Origin: Alkalicella caledoniensis
Lineage (GTDB): Bacteria > Bacillota > Proteinivoracia > Proteinivoracales > Proteinivoracaceae
Length of the DNA stretch: 64,000 nt
Direction of reading: 5' to 3'
Assembly (NCBI RefSeq): GCF_014467015.1
Contig: NZ_CP058559.1
Span: 2,480,001 to 2,544,000, forward strand
Part shown: positions 9,058 through 18,860 of the stretch, one piece after another
Layout of the letters: every line of letters begins with the position of its first letter
How positions within the stretch are numbered: position 1 is the first letter of the stretch
Notes under the pieces: model-generated
What the model saw: the letters and a program-made list of their open reading frames with translations, nothing else
Database searches by the model: none
What the model was told of the DNA's origin: nothing
Position numbers and translations under genes: made by a program

Positions 9058-10309
9058 TTAGTTAACTACCAAAAATTCTGTTTGTCTTGAGGGTAAGTAT
9101 TTAAGTCCTTCTATAGTAAAAGCAACCGTCTCTTCTAAAAATATAGTTACCTCTTGATTATCCCACTCTGGTACATCTTTTGAGCATTAAGCTCTAAAGC
9201 GTAACAGGTATCATGATAAAGGGGGTAATCCCCTCTTACCGGTACTACACCTTGATTATCCCAAAGGCCAATTATTGGCCCTATGCCATGTCCATGATAC
9301 CCTATGGGATGAGTGTAAAGCATTGCCTTCATACCTAGTTTTTTTGCTTCCTCCATTGAAGAGGTGAATATTTCATTTCCAGTTCGATTTGGAACAAAGT
9401 TTTCGGCCACTATGTCTTGGAAGTCATTACAGTTACTTAAAGCAGCCTTTATACCCCTGGGTACTTCTGTCTCATTAGGGTGTAGAACATAGGCTACCCT
9501 CTGGGTATCTGTGCTAAGCCCTAAATACTTAATCCCAACATCACAGTGCAATATATCACCGTGGGTGATGGTGGTATTAGATATTCTATTTTCCTTTATA
9601 CCTTTTCTTTGTAAGTCTACTGTGGGTGTAAACCAAGCTTCAAGGCCTAGGTCATTTATCCTCTGCATTATCCACCATTGCACCTCATCGGTTGTAGTTT
9701 TATTTGGGGTAATCACCCTGCTCGAAAAGGCTTCTTCGATTATATCAATGACTATATTGTAAATTGGATGGTATTTTTTAAGCTCAAGTTGGCTCCGGGT
9801 TTCTAGCCAGCCTATACATAGTTTTTCAGCACTGACTATTTTACTTTGGTGGATACTTAGATTTTGGTGTAGCAGCTCATAGAGCCCTTGACTTAAACCA
9901 TCTGCAAGGGCATAGTCCTTTGAGGTGTTGATACCTATATTTTTTGGATTCCTTTCAGATATAATCCTGTTTAAGGATTCCCACTGAGATTCAGTGTTGC
10001 TATCCCACATTCCTTTATAGAATTTTTCCAAGGTCGGGCTAGGCCTACTTATACTTAGGCACTCAAGGACATCGCTAGAATCCAGATAAAAAACTAAACC
10101 AGAAAGCCTTGAAGCTGTCCTTTGTAAATAAGGTATCAAAGTTTTATATACTGGGTCTTCGTTATACTCCCTTGCCAGCACAACCCACATGTCTATCCCA
10201 GTTCTTTTCATGATTTTTGGTAGAACATTTTAAGACGATACTCTAACCATTCATCTACAATTTTCTGTTGTTCCTTGATAGGTATTATTTTTAAAGAATT
10301 AATGGACAT
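9058..10309 (-). pseudogene. M24-family metallopeptidase (Xaa-Pro aminopeptidase-like), two frameshifts
   Basis: The longest open part (9147-10211) encodes an M24 pita-bread domain with the metal-site segments HCDVGIKYLGLSTDTQR, THPIGYHGHGIGP and the final glutamate in CYALELNAQK. Both ends are broken. Upstream, ATG 10309 with AAGGGGG in front starts MSINSLKIIPIKEQQKIVDE; adding one A at the run 10228-10231 gives RLKNVLPKIMKRTGIDMW, the expected family sequence. Downstream, adding one A at 9178-9181 turns the early stop into AQKDVPEWDNQEVTIFLEET and continues to the TAA at 9058. The repaired protein would be about 417 residues, a plausible full length. Function is inferred from the family: removal of N-terminal residues from proline-containing peptides. 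Confidence 0.8.
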
Positions 10310-10477
10310 GAACAAACCCCCTTCTAATATATTATTATGTCTTTATTTCTCTGCTATTAGGTTTTTCCCTCTTTTTTAGCAATATGAAATCCCCTTGCAA
10401 ATACAAGAAAATTAAGTGATAATAATTATATAATAATGTCAATACCTAAATATACATAAACCTAAGGAGGCGGAAAT

Positions 10478-11479
10478 ATGTCTAATAACATCCTTGTAAC
10501 TAAAACATTTATGTCCACATCCTATGACCCATGGTACAATCTTGCCCTAGAAGAGTACCTACTTAACCAAGTTCAAAAGGGAGAAGTTTATCTTTACCTA
10601 TGGCAAAACCAAAACACTGTTGTTATAGGAAGGAATCAAAATCCTTGGAGAGAGTGTAAGTGTAAAGAATTAGAAGAGCAAGATGGTAAGCTGGCCCGTA
10701 GATTATCCGGCGGAGGTGCAGTTTACCATGACTTAGGTAACTTAAACTTTACCTTTATAATGGACAAGAAAATTTATGATCTAAAAAGGCAGCTAGATGT
10801 TATAATCCAAGCCCTTAAGAAACTAGGAATTCATGCAGAATTTAGCGGTAGAAATGATATATTAGTCCATGGAAAGAAATTTTCCGGAAATGCCTATTAT
10901 TATAGAAAGCTAGTAGCATATCACCATGGAACAATTATGGTTGATGTGGATTTTTCAAAACTAGCTGGATTTTTGCAGGTGTCAAAAGAAAAAATTGAAT
11001 CAAAGGGAATTAAATCTGTTGAATCAAGGGTTGTTAATCTAAAAGAAATCCAACCAGAATTAACACTAGAAAGCCTAAAGGAAGCCTTGTTAGAAAGTTT
11101 TGTTGAGGAATATGGTGGTACTGGTGAGAGAATTCAACTAAAAGACACTGAAGAAGTGGCTAAATTCCAAGAAAAATACTCATCTTGGGAATGGAGATAT
11201 GGTGAAACCCCTAAGTTTGATTTAACTTTATCTAACAGATTTCCCTGGGGTGGTGTTGAAATAGGTCTACAGCTTAGAAATGCTAACGTAGTATCAGCCA
11301 AGATTTTTTCGGACTCTTTAGAGCCAGACATAATAGAAGAAGTAGCCAAGAAATTGACAAATGTTAAGTTTGACGTAAGGTCAATGGTAGATAGTATAGT
11401 AAGTATAGAAGCTAAATCGGACAAAGAAGCTGAAATCTTAGCAGATCTATCAGAATGGATTAAAGTAAAGTCTTTCTAA
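10478..11479 (+). CDS. lplA: Lipoate-protein ligase A
   Basis: A 333-residue LplA. It activates lipoate with ATP and transfers it to lysines of 2-oxoacid dehydrogenase or glycine-cleavage carrier proteins. The N-terminal catalytic domain shows RRLSGGGAVYHDLGNLNF (about residues 71-88, lipoate/ATP binding) and GRNDILVHGKKFSGNA (about 126-141) with the conserved lysine. Residues ~240-333 form the C-terminal accessory domain, so this is the two-domain ligase rather than the LipB/LplJ short form. It starts at ATG with AAGGAGG and optimal spacing. No glycine-cleavage or dehydrogenase genes are near, so it probably scavenges external lipoate. It is monocistronic, with a strong terminator. Confidence 0.93.
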   Translation: MSNNILVTKTFMSTSYDPWYNLALEEYLLNQVQKGEVYLYLWQNQNTVVIGRNQNPWRECKCKELEEQDGKLARRLSGGGAVYHDLGNLNFTFIMDKKIYDLKRQLDVIIQALKKLGIHAEFSGRNDILVHGKKFSGNAYYYRKLVAYHHGTIMVDVDFSKLAGFLQVSKEKIESKGIKSVESRVVNLKEIQPELTLESLKEALLESFVEEYGGTGERIQLKDTEEVAKFQEKYSSWEWRYGETPKFDLTLSNRFPWGGVEIGLQLRNANVVSAKIFSDSLEPDIIEEVAKKLTNVKFDVRSMVDSIVSIEAKSDKEAEILADLSEWIKVKSF

Positions 11480-11505
11480 AGCGCCTTCGGGCGCTTTCTT
11501 TTTTT
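11478..11505 (+). terminator. Intrinsic terminator after lplA
   Basis: AAAGCGCC-TTCG-GGCGCTTT tetraloop hairpin followed by CTT and a long T run. It overlaps the lplA stop codon. Confidence 0.9.
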
Positions 11506-11616
11506 AAATAAACTCAAAAATTCTGGCAAATCTAAAAGGAATTAGGCGGATTTTGTCGAAATATAAGGCTAAGGACATGGTTTGAAGTAAGCTAGTCTTC
11601 CTAAGGAGGGTTCGTT

Positions 11617-14181
11617 ATGAGCATAAGAAAATCAATAACCCTTTTACTAACTACAATATTTTTATGTGTTGTTACAATTTCAAATTCTGAAGCTTATGGT
11701 TCCAAAGAAGTGAAAAATATTTTAGTTATATCTTCGTACCATAGGGGTCTTGCATGGAGTGACTCTTTTAATGAGGCCATTATGGCTGCATCTGATGAAA
11801 AGTATGATGAAGTGAATATTTTCATTGAACACATGGACTGGAAAAATAATCCCACTAAGGAGAATCTCAACCTACTTTACCAGATGTTTAGCTATAAATA
11901 TCAGGATGTTATTTGGGATATGATAATTACTTTTGATGATGCTGCATTAGAATTTGCTATTGATAATAGGGGGGAGATACTTACTTATGCACCCATTGTT
12001 TTTGCAGGAGTTAGTGAGTTAAGTGCTAAAGAATTAACATCTGGGCATAAGGACATATCAGGAGTCACAGAAGAGTTTGATATAGAAAATACTATGGATC
12101 TGGCCTTGGCTCTATACCCACAGCTAGAGAATATATACATAATAAATGATATGACAAGAAGTGGCGTTACTATGGGGAATCAAGCAGCTTTAAGTATTAA
12201 AGCTGCTTACCCGGAACTTAACATAATATCTACTGATGAGCTTTATTTGGAAGAAGTAATAAACAAGGCAAATAAACTCCCTGATAACAGTGCTGTTTTA
12301 ATTACAGTATTTTATACTGATGCAGATACATCTATTTTGGGATTTAAAAGCAATACTCGATACTTTGTAGAAAACGTAGGGAATGTTCCAATTTTTGTAC
12401 TGTATGACTTTAATTTGGGAACAGGAGCCATTGGTGGAAGTGTTTTAAGTGGTAACATCCAAGGCATGCAAGCATTTGATATAGCATACGATGTGATATG
12501 GAACGGAGAGAACATTGATAGTATTCCTTTCGTTGTAGGACAGTCATATAGTAAGATAGTGGATTATTATGCTTTAAAAGAAATGAGCCTAGATAATGCT
12601 CAGATACCTGAAGGGTTTGAGATTATAAACAAGCCATTAACACTTTTGGATACACATAAGGAACTGGTAATCAGTGTTTTAATTATTGGCGCTATGCTAG
12701 TAGTTTTTATTGCTATTCTCGCCTACTATGTAAAAAGGCTAATATATATGCGCAACTCATTGGAGAATATTAATTCTGAGCAATTAAAGCTCTATGAAGA
12801 ATTAGCTACCTCTGATGAGGAATTAAAAGCTCAGTTTGTAGAACTTGAATATACTAATAAAGAGCTGGCTACAGCCCAGGATAGACTTAAACATATGGCA
12901 TACCATGACTTTTTAACAGGTCTGCCGAACAGAGCAGGATTTTCCAGATCATTTAATAATCTTGTGGAAGGAAATACAGCTGAGGAAATCAATATAATTA
13001 TGCTTGATATAGATAACTTCAAACTGGTTAATGACACCATGGGGCATATTTTCGGAGATGAAGTTATAACAAAAGTGGGACAAAGGATCGAGAATATTGT
13101 TAAGCCTGATGCTGAAGTCTATAGATTAGGTGGAGATGAATTTGTAATCATGGTTCCAAATGAAGATGCAGAGAAAGTAGCAAATTTTGCCCAAGGGGTA
13201 TTGGAATTTTTCCATTCTCCTTTGATAATTAAGGGAAACAGTATAAATATCTCTTTTAGCATGGGGATGGTAACATATCCTAAAGATGGGCTAGATGCAG
13301 ATGAGTTGATTAAGAAGGCAGATATAGCTATGTATAAATCAAAATCAGTGTCAAAAGGAACATTAACCATTTTCACTGAGCAAATGTTTGAGGACTTAAA
13401 TAGGCGAAAAAAGATAGAACAACACTTACGAGACGCACTAGAAAATAATGAACTATATTTAAATTTTCAGCCACAGTATAATATTAAAGAAAATAAAGTT
13501 TGGGGTGTAGAATCACTGGTAAGATGGAAAAATGAAGAATTAGGGAGTGTTTCTCCAGCGGAATTTATATCAATAGCTGAAGAGACCCAAATGATAATTC
13601 CCATAGGCAACTTTGTTTTAGAAGAGTCATGTAAGTTTATAAAAGCCTTACATGAAATGGGTTATAACGATTTATGTATATCTATAAACATATCGCCTGC
13701 TCAGTTAGTACAGGTGGATTTCGTGGAAACAGTTTTGAGAATCATAGAAAAACATCAAGTATCTTTCCATAGTATTGAATTTGAAATTACAGAATCAATA
13801 ATGCTAGATTCCTTTGATATGGTTATTGAAAAGCTAGATATATTGAGGGAGAGGGGCATTAAAATAGCCCTAGATGATTTTGGTACAGGGTACTCATCCC
13901 TTACTTACTTAAGGCTACTGCCAATAAATACATTAAAAATCGATAAAAGCTTCATAAATGACATTAATATGAATTTTAATGAAGAAAGCTTCCTGTCTGC
14001 AATTATTGATATGGGTAAATTGATTCAGATTGAAATTGTAGCTGAGGGTGTAGAACTTTTAGAGCAATATAATTTTGTTTCAAATAACCTTTGTGATAGA
14101 GTTCAAGGGTACTATTATGCAAAACCTATGACAGGTGAAGATGTAATAGAGTTCATAAAAAAATCCCAAAGGAATATATAA
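11617..14181 (+). CDS. GGDEF-EAL sensor with periplasmic-binding-like input domain
   Basis: An 854-residue membrane sensor for cyclic-di-GMP. Residues 1-26 are a signal/anchor. About 30-340 form an extracytoplasmic domain of the ABC-transporter substrate-binding-like type (VKNILVISSYHRGLAWSD at its start). A transmembrane helix at about 348-372 and a short coiled coil follow, then the GGDEF domain with an intact signature RLGGDEFVIM (~505) and an EAL domain (~600-850). The EAL signature reads GVESLVRW, with serine for alanine, but DDFGTGYSSLTYL and other catalytic segments remain. It could be bifunctional or a phosphodiesterase with a regulatory GGDEF. It has its own AAGGAGG site and terminator, and no partner genes. 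Confidence 0.88.
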   Translation: MSIRKSITLLLTTIFLCVVTISNSEAYGSKEVKNILVISSYHRGLAWSDSFNEAIMAASDEKYDEVNIFIEHMDWKNNPTKENLNLLYQMFSYKYQDVIWDMIITFDDAALEFAIDNRGEILTYAPIVFAGVSELSAKELTSGHKDISGVTEEFDIENTMDLALALYPQLENIYIINDMTRSGVTMGNQAALSIKAAYPELNIISTDELYLEEVINKANKLPDNSAVLITVFYTDADTSILGFKSNTRYFVENVGNVPIFVLYDFNLGTGAIGGSVLSGNIQGMQAFDIAYDVIWNGENIDSIPFVVGQSYSKIVDYYALKEMSLDNAQIPEGFEIINKPLTLLDTHKELVISVLIIGAMLVVFIAILAYYVKRLIYMRNSLENINSEQLKLYEELATSDEELKAQFVELEYTNKELATAQDRLKHMAYHDFLTGLPNRAGFSRSFNNLVEGNTAEEINIIMLDIDNFKLVNDTMGHIFGDEVITKVGQRIENIVKPDAEVYRLGGDEFVIMVPNEDAEKVANFAQGVLEFFHSPLIIKGNSINISFSMGMVTYPKDGLDADELIKKADIAMYKSKSVSKGTLTIFTEQMFEDLNRRKKIEQHLRDALENNELYLNFQPQYNIKENKVWGVESLVRWKNEELGSVSPAEFISIAEETQMIIPIGNFVLEESCKFIKALHEMGYNDLCISINISPAQLVQVDFVETVLRIIEKHQVSFHSIEFEITESIMLDSFDMVIEKLDILRERGIKIALDDFGTGYSSLTYLRLLPINTLKIDKSFINDINMNFNEESFLSAIIDMGKLIQIEIVAEGVELLEQYNFVSNNLCDRVQGYYYAKPMTGEDVIEFIKKSQRNI

Positions 14182-14196
14182 CAGCCCCATTTCACA

Positions 14197-14231
14197 AGGC
14201 ACCTTATTTAAATAGGTGCCTCTTTTTCTTT
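14197..14231 (+). terminator. Intrinsic terminator after the GGDEF-EAL gene
   Basis: AGGCACCT and AGGTGCCT arms around an AT-rich loop, followed by CTTTTTCTTT. Confidence 0.85.
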
Positions 14232-14306
14232 AGGAATATTAATTTAAGTATTACAAAAGGATATACTATTTTCATATAGAAATAAGGTAATATACTTTCA
14301 TGAGGA

Positions 14307-15512
14307 GTGATTAAAATAGCTACAAAAAAACTATACTTACAAGATAGTTACATAAGGGAATTTGGAGCTAAGATTATAGAACAAGGCATACGAAATAACC
14401 AGAATTATGTTGTGCTAGATCAAACAGCTTTTTATCCAGAAGGGGGTGGGCAGCCCTGGGATGAAGGGACAATTGACAATGTAAAAGTAGTAAAGGTATT
14501 AGAGGAAGAAGGCATTGTATACCACTATACAGAAGAGGAAGTGGAAGCAACCAACATAAAAGGCAGCATTGATTGGGTAAGGCGTTTCGATCATATGCAA
14601 CAGCATTTAGGTCAGCATATTTTGTCTGGAGCTTTTGAGCAGGTGCTTGATGGTGAGACAGTAGGGTTTCATCTCGGTGATGAGTATGTGACTGTGGATA
14701 TTGCCATAAGTTCCATTGGAAATGATCAGCTTAACAAAGTGGAAGATTTAGCAAATGAAATTATCCAAAGGAATGTAATGGTAAAAACCTATATAGTTAA
14801 TAAAGATGAAGTGCAGAAAATCCCCATGAGAAAACCTCCAAAAGTAGATGAGGATATAAGAATAGTTGAAGTTGACTCCACTGATTATTCTGGATGTGGA
14901 GGTACACATCCAAATTTTACAGGAGAAGTTGGACTTGTTAAGATAACAAAGTTGGAGAAAAATAGAGGCAATGTAAGGGTAGAGTTTTTGTGTGGAAGTA
15001 GAGCTATTAGGGATTATAGATTGAAAAACAGTATTGTGTTGGATAGTTCATCTATTCTTTCGAGGTCTTACTTAGAGTTGAAAGAAGGGATTATGTCACT
15101 TCAACAGGAAACAAAAGAGCTTGCAAGGGATAATAAGCTATTAAAACAAGCCCTAAATGAACATAGAGCTAAAGAGTATTATTTGACAGCTAAGGAGTAC
15201 AATGGCACAAAAATAGTTTCAGAAGTATTTTCCCATAATGATTTTTCAGACCTAACATCTCTAGCAGGTAGTATCGCTTCACAAAAAGGAGTTGCTGTAC
15301 TTTTTGCAAACAAAGATGATAAAGCACAGATTATTTTTACGTGTTCTAAGGATGTGGATGCGGATATGAATGTACTACTTAAAAGCATCTTACCTGCAAT
15401 TAATGGAACAGGGGGAGGAAATAAGTTCAGAGCCCAAGGAGGAGCAAAAAACACTGATGGACTTGAGGAAGCTATTCAGAAGGCTTTTGATATATTAGTT
15501 GGGAATAATTGA
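14307..15512 (+). CDS. Alanyl-tRNA editing protein (long AlaX with DHHA1 domain)
   Basis: A 401-residue stand-alone homologue of the AlaRS editing half. It hydrolyses Ser- or Gly-tRNA(Ala). Residues ~1-90 resemble the N-terminal barrel (TAFYPEGGGQPWDEG). The zinc-dependent editing site has HMQQHLGQH (HxxxH, ~96-104) and a second pair in YSGCGGTHPNFTGEVG (Cys ~197, His ~201). After a short coiled coil (~250-295), a DHHA1 domain ends with GTGGGNKFRAQGGA. The start is uncertain: GTG at 14307 overlaps the only good GAGGAG, so initiation may use the nearby ATT 14310 or ATA 14316. It is monocistronic with a terminator. Confidence 0.88.
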   Translation: MIKIATKKLYLQDSYIREFGAKIIEQGIRNNQNYVVLDQTAFYPEGGGQPWDEGTIDNVKVVKVLEEEGIVYHYTEEEVEATNIKGSIDWVRRFDHMQQHLGQHILSGAFEQVLDGETVGFHLGDEYVTVDIAISSIGNDQLNKVEDLANEIIQRNVMVKTYIVNKDEVQKIPMRKPPKVDEDIRIVEVDSTDYSGCGGTHPNFTGEVGLVKITKLEKNRGNVRVEFLCGSRAIRDYRLKNSIVLDSSSILSRSYLELKEGIMSLQQETKELARDNKLLKQALNEHRAKEYYLTAKEYNGTKIVSEVFSHNDFSDLTSLAGSIASQKGVAVLFANKDDKAQIIFTCSKDVDADMNVLLKSILPAINGTGGGNKFRAQGGAKNTDGLEEAIQKAFDILVGNN

Positions 15513-15520
15513 TTAAGTTG

Positions 15521-15545
15521 AAGCAGCCTAAAGGGCTGCTTTTTA
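15521..15545 (+). terminator. Intrinsic terminator after the tRNA-editing gene
   Basis: AAGCAGCC-TAAAG-GGCTGCTT hairpin followed by TTTATG. Confidence 0.8.
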
Positions 15546-15628
15546 TGTACTTAAGTAGCAAAAGAAAAAGGTATATTCAATAAAAATATAGAATATTAAG
15601 TTAAGTAAATCTTTAATGGGGTGAGAAA

Positions 15629-16441
15629 GTGGATGGAATTGTATCTAATATACAACGGTTTTCTATACATGACGGTCCTGGTATTAGAACAACTGTTTTT
15701 TTAAAGGGCTGTCCTTTGAGTTGTTGGTGGTGTCACAATCCTGAAAATATACAACCCTTTGTACAGGAGTTGTATTATCAAGAACGCTGTGTAAACTGTG
15801 GTAATTGTGATAGTTTGTGTAACTACAATGCTAGGGAGTCAGCGGGTAAAAGATTGACTACTGAAGATGTTCTAAAGGAAATAAAAAAGGATCAAATTTT
15901 TTTTGAGGAATCAGGAGGGGGCGTTACTTTTTCCGGTGGAGAGCCATTTATGCAGACAGAGTTTCTAAAGGAATTATTAGTAGAATGTAAAAGTGCAGAT
16001 ATTCATACAGTTGTTGATACCAGCGGGTTTACTCCTTGGAAAAACATTGAGTCAATTGTAGATTATGTGGATTTATTTTTATATGATATCAAGATTATGG
16101 ATAACTTCCAGCATCTAAAATTTACTGGGGTATCCAACAATATAATATTAGATAACCTATACAGACTATCAAACTTAAATAAAAAAATCATTGTAAGGAT
16201 CCCTTTAATAAAAGGTTTCAATGACAATGAAAGTAATATTAAAAAGACAATATCATTTTTAAAAGGCATTCAATTGGTAGGTATAGATATACTACCATAT
16301 CATAAAATGGGGATGGAAAAATACAAAAGGTTGAACATGACCTATAAACTCACTGGAGATGAAAAACCTAGGGAGATAGTCATGGAGAGTATCCAAAATA
16401 TGTTTAAATCAGCAGGATTTAAAGTGAAGATAGGAGGGTAA
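15629..16441 (+). CDS. Glycyl-radical enzyme activase (radical SAM), partner of HypD
   Basis: A 270-residue PflA-family activase. It cleaves S-adenosylmethionine to place the glycyl radical on the enzyme encoded next to it. The radical-SAM cluster motif is CPLSCWWC (CxxxCxxC) after the family opening IQRFSIHDGPGIRTTVFLKG. GGGVTFSGGEPFMQ binds SAM. Unlike most glycyl-radical activases, which carry a ferredoxin-like insert with two extra [4Fe-4S] sites, only one four-cysteine set is present (RCVNCGNCDSLC), running straight into LTTEDVLKEI. The start is GTG with GGGGTGAG. The stop overlaps the first possible start of the dehydratase gene, so the pair is translationally coupled. Confidence 0.93.
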   Translation: MDGIVSNIQRFSIHDGPGIRTTVFLKGCPLSCWWCHNPENIQPFVQELYYQERCVNCGNCDSLCNYNARESAGKRLTTEDVLKEIKKDQIFFEESGGGVTFSGGEPFMQTEFLKELLVECKSADIHTVVDTSGFTPWKNIESIVDYVDLFLYDIKIMDNFQHLKFTGVSNNIILDNLYRLSNLNKKIIVRIPLIKGFNDNESNIKKTISFLKGIQLVGIDILPYHKMGMEKYKRLNMTYKLTGDEKPREIVMESIQNMFKSAGFKVKIGG

Positions 16442-16446
16442 TGAGT

Positions 16447-18813
16447 ATGCTGTCAGAAAGAGTGAGAATCCTAAGGAATCAAAGTGTAGATGCTATACCA
16501 CGTATCTCCATGGAAAGGGCTCAAATATTAGATGAAGTATACAAGAAATACGAAGGTAAAGTCTCTGTACCTGTACTAAGGGCTCTGTTTTTAAAAGAAC
16601 TAATGAGCAACAAAGAGCTGTGTATAAACGAAGGTGAACTAATTGTTGGTGAAAGGGGGCAGGCACCAGCAGCTACACCAACATACCCTGAGCTTTGCTG
16701 CCACACTATGGAAGACCTGGATATAATGGATAAAAGAGAAAAAATATTCTTCAAGGTTTCGGAAGTGGATAAGCAGGTTCAGAAGGAACAAATAATCCCC
16801 TATTGGGAAAAAAGATCCATGAGACATTATATATTAACGAATATGGATGAACAGTGGAAAAAATGTTATAAGGCAGGTATATTCACAGAGTTCATGGAAC
16901 AAAGGGGACCTGGCCATACGGTTGCCGATGGTAAAATTTATAAAAGGGGATTTAAGGACTTTAAAGAGGATATAAAGAGAGAAATATCAGCCTTGGACTT
17001 TTTAAATGACCCTGAGGCCCTTGATAAGCGTGAACAACTTAAAGCTATGGATATAGCCTGTGATGCAATTATAATCTTAGCTAATCGCTATGTAGAGTTA
17101 GCAGAGGAAATGGCAGTGGATGAAACAGATGAAACACGTAAATCAGAACTACTAATCATAGCAAAAACTTGTAGCAATGTGCCCCTAAATGCACCTGAAA
17201 CTTTCCATGAAGCCCTTCAAATGTATTGGTTTGTTCACCTTTGTGTTGTATCTGAGCTAAATCCTTGGGATTCCTTTAGCCCGGGGAGGCTGGACCAACA
17301 CCTTAACCCTTTTTACCAAAGAGAAATAATAGATGGTACATTGACCAGAGAAACGGCCAAGGAACTACTGCAGTGTTTTTGGATAAAATTTAACAATCAG
17401 CCAGCACCTCCAAAAGTGGGGGTAACACTGAAAGAAAGCGGAACTTATACAGATTTTGCAAACATAAACAGTGGTGGACTGAGAGCAGATGGCTCAGATG
17501 GAGTAAATGAAGTGAGCTACTTAATACTAGATGTTATTGATGAAATGAAACTCTTGCAACCAAGTTCTAATGTGCAAATAAGTAAAAAGACCCCAAAGAG
17601 ATTTCTAAAAAGGGCATTGGAGATTTCCAGAAAAGGGTGGGGGCAGCCTTCTTTTTTTAACACTGATATTGTTATTCAAGAGATGCTAGTACAAGGGAAA
17701 TCGTTAGTTGATGCACGGGAAGGCGGAAATAGTGGCTGTGTGGAAACAGGGGCATTTGGAAAAGAAGCATTTATTCTAACGGGATACTTTAACCTGCCAA
17801 AGGTTTTAGAGATTACACTAAACAACGGGAAAGATCCCATCACAGATGAGTTGTTGGGCATCCAAACAGGTGAGATAGACAAGTTTAATTCATACGAGGA
17901 ATTATTTCAGGCATATGAGAAACAACTGAACCATTTCATTGATATCAAGGTCAAGGGTAATAATATAATAGAAAGATTATATGCTACAAAGATGCCTGTT
18001 CCTTTTTTATCGGTTATAATAGACGACTGCATTTCTAAGGGCAAGGATTACAATTCTGGTGGTGCGAGATATAATACATCCTATATACAAGGAGTAGGTA
18101 TTGGTAATATTACAGACATGTTATCTTCTATCAAGTACAATGTATTTGATAACAGGAAATTTACCATGACAGAACTAGTGGAAGCGTTGAAAGATAACTT
18201 TGAAGGGGAACAATTTAGATACATTGAAAATATAGTCAAAAATCATACTCCTAAGTATGGAAATGATGATGATTATGCAGATGAGATTATGAAATCGGTT
18301 TTTGAAACCTACCATAAGGAAGTTACAGGGCGCCCCAATGTTAAAGGAGGGGTTCACAGAATAAACATGCTTCCCACCACATGCCATGTCTACTTTGGTT
18401 CCGTCCTTGGAGCTACCCCAGATGGCAGAAAAGCTTGCACACCTCTAGCAGATGGTATAAGTCCTTCAAAGGGTGCAGATAAAAATGGACCAACCGCTGT
18501 TATCAAATCAGCTTCAAAAATGGATCATGTTCTTACGGGAGGAACATTATTAAATCAAAAATTTATACCAGATGTTGTTTCGGGTGATGGAGGCTTAGAG
18601 AATTTAGTTCACTTGGTGCGAACTTACTTCACACTAGATGGGCATCATATTCAGTTTAACGTTATTGACAAAAATACACTAATACAGGCACAGCGAAAAC
18701 CAGAAGACCACAGAAACCTAATAGTAAGGGTGGCAGGTTATAGTGACTTTTTTGCAAATCTAGATAAGACATTACAAGATGAGATAATAGAAAGAACTGA
18801 ACAGGGATTTTAA
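16447..18813 (+). CDS. hypD: trans-4-hydroxy-L-proline dehydratase (glycyl radical enzyme)
   Basis: A 788-residue pyruvate-formate-lyase-like enzyme. It removes water from trans-4-hydroxy-L-proline to give pyrroline-5-carboxylate, which is then reduced to proline for fermentation. The thiyl cysteine lies in GGNSGCVETGAFGKEA and the glycyl radical glycine in RVAGYSDFF near the C-terminus. In this numbering they are about C431 and G764, and the spacing matches the HypD family. Long stretches such as FTEFMEQRGPGHTV, KFNNQPAPPKVG and DEMKLLQPSSNVQISKK fit HypD better than glycerol or choline lyases, as judged from memory of the Clostridioides difficile protein. ATG 16441 is only two bases from GGAGGG, so ATG 16447 is preferred. 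No proC (pyrroline-5-carboxylate reductase) is adjacent. Confidence 0.93.
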   Translation: MLSERVRILRNQSVDAIPRISMERAQILDEVYKKYEGKVSVPVLRALFLKELMSNKELCINEGELIVGERGQAPAATPTYPELCCHTMEDLDIMDKREKIFFKVSEVDKQVQKEQIIPYWEKRSMRHYILTNMDEQWKKCYKAGIFTEFMEQRGPGHTVADGKIYKRGFKDFKEDIKREISALDFLNDPEALDKREQLKAMDIACDAIIILANRYVELAEEMAVDETDETRKSELLIIAKTCSNVPLNAPETFHEALQMYWFVHLCVVSELNPWDSFSPGRLDQHLNPFYQREIIDGTLTRETAKELLQCFWIKFNNQPAPPKVGVTLKESGTYTDFANINSGGLRADGSDGVNEVSYLILDVIDEMKLLQPSSNVQISKKTPKRFLKRALEISRKGWGQPSFFNTDIVIQEMLVQGKSLVDAREGGNSGCVETGAFGKEAFILTGYFNLPKVLEITLNNGKDPITDELLGIQTGEIDKFNSYEELFQAYEKQLNHFIDIKVKGNNIIERLYATKMPVPFLSVIIDDCISKGKDYNSGGARYNTSYIQGVGIGNITDMLSSIKYNVFDNRKFTMTELVEALKDNFEGEQFRYIENIVKNHTPKYGNDDDYADEIMKSVFETYHKEVTGRPNVKGGVHRINMLPTTCHVYFGSVLGATPDGRKACTPLADGISPSKGADKNGPTAVIKSASKMDHVLTGGTLLNQKFIPDVVSGDGGLENLVHLVRTYFTLDGHHIQFNVIDKNTLIQAQRKPEDHRNLIVRVAGYSDFFANLDKTLQDEIIERTEQGF

Positions 18814-18821
18814 AAAAAAAT

Positions 18822-18860
18822 TAATACTACTATTGACTGAGTGAGTCAATAGTAGTATTA
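18822..18860. terminator. Perfect 17-bp inverted repeat at the end of the hypD operon
   Basis: TAATACTACTATTGACT and its exact complement around GAGTG. It may end the hypD transcript, but no T-run follows and it includes the first TetR operator and the -35 box of the next promoter. It may therefore serve only as DNA structure or operator. Confidence 0.45.
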
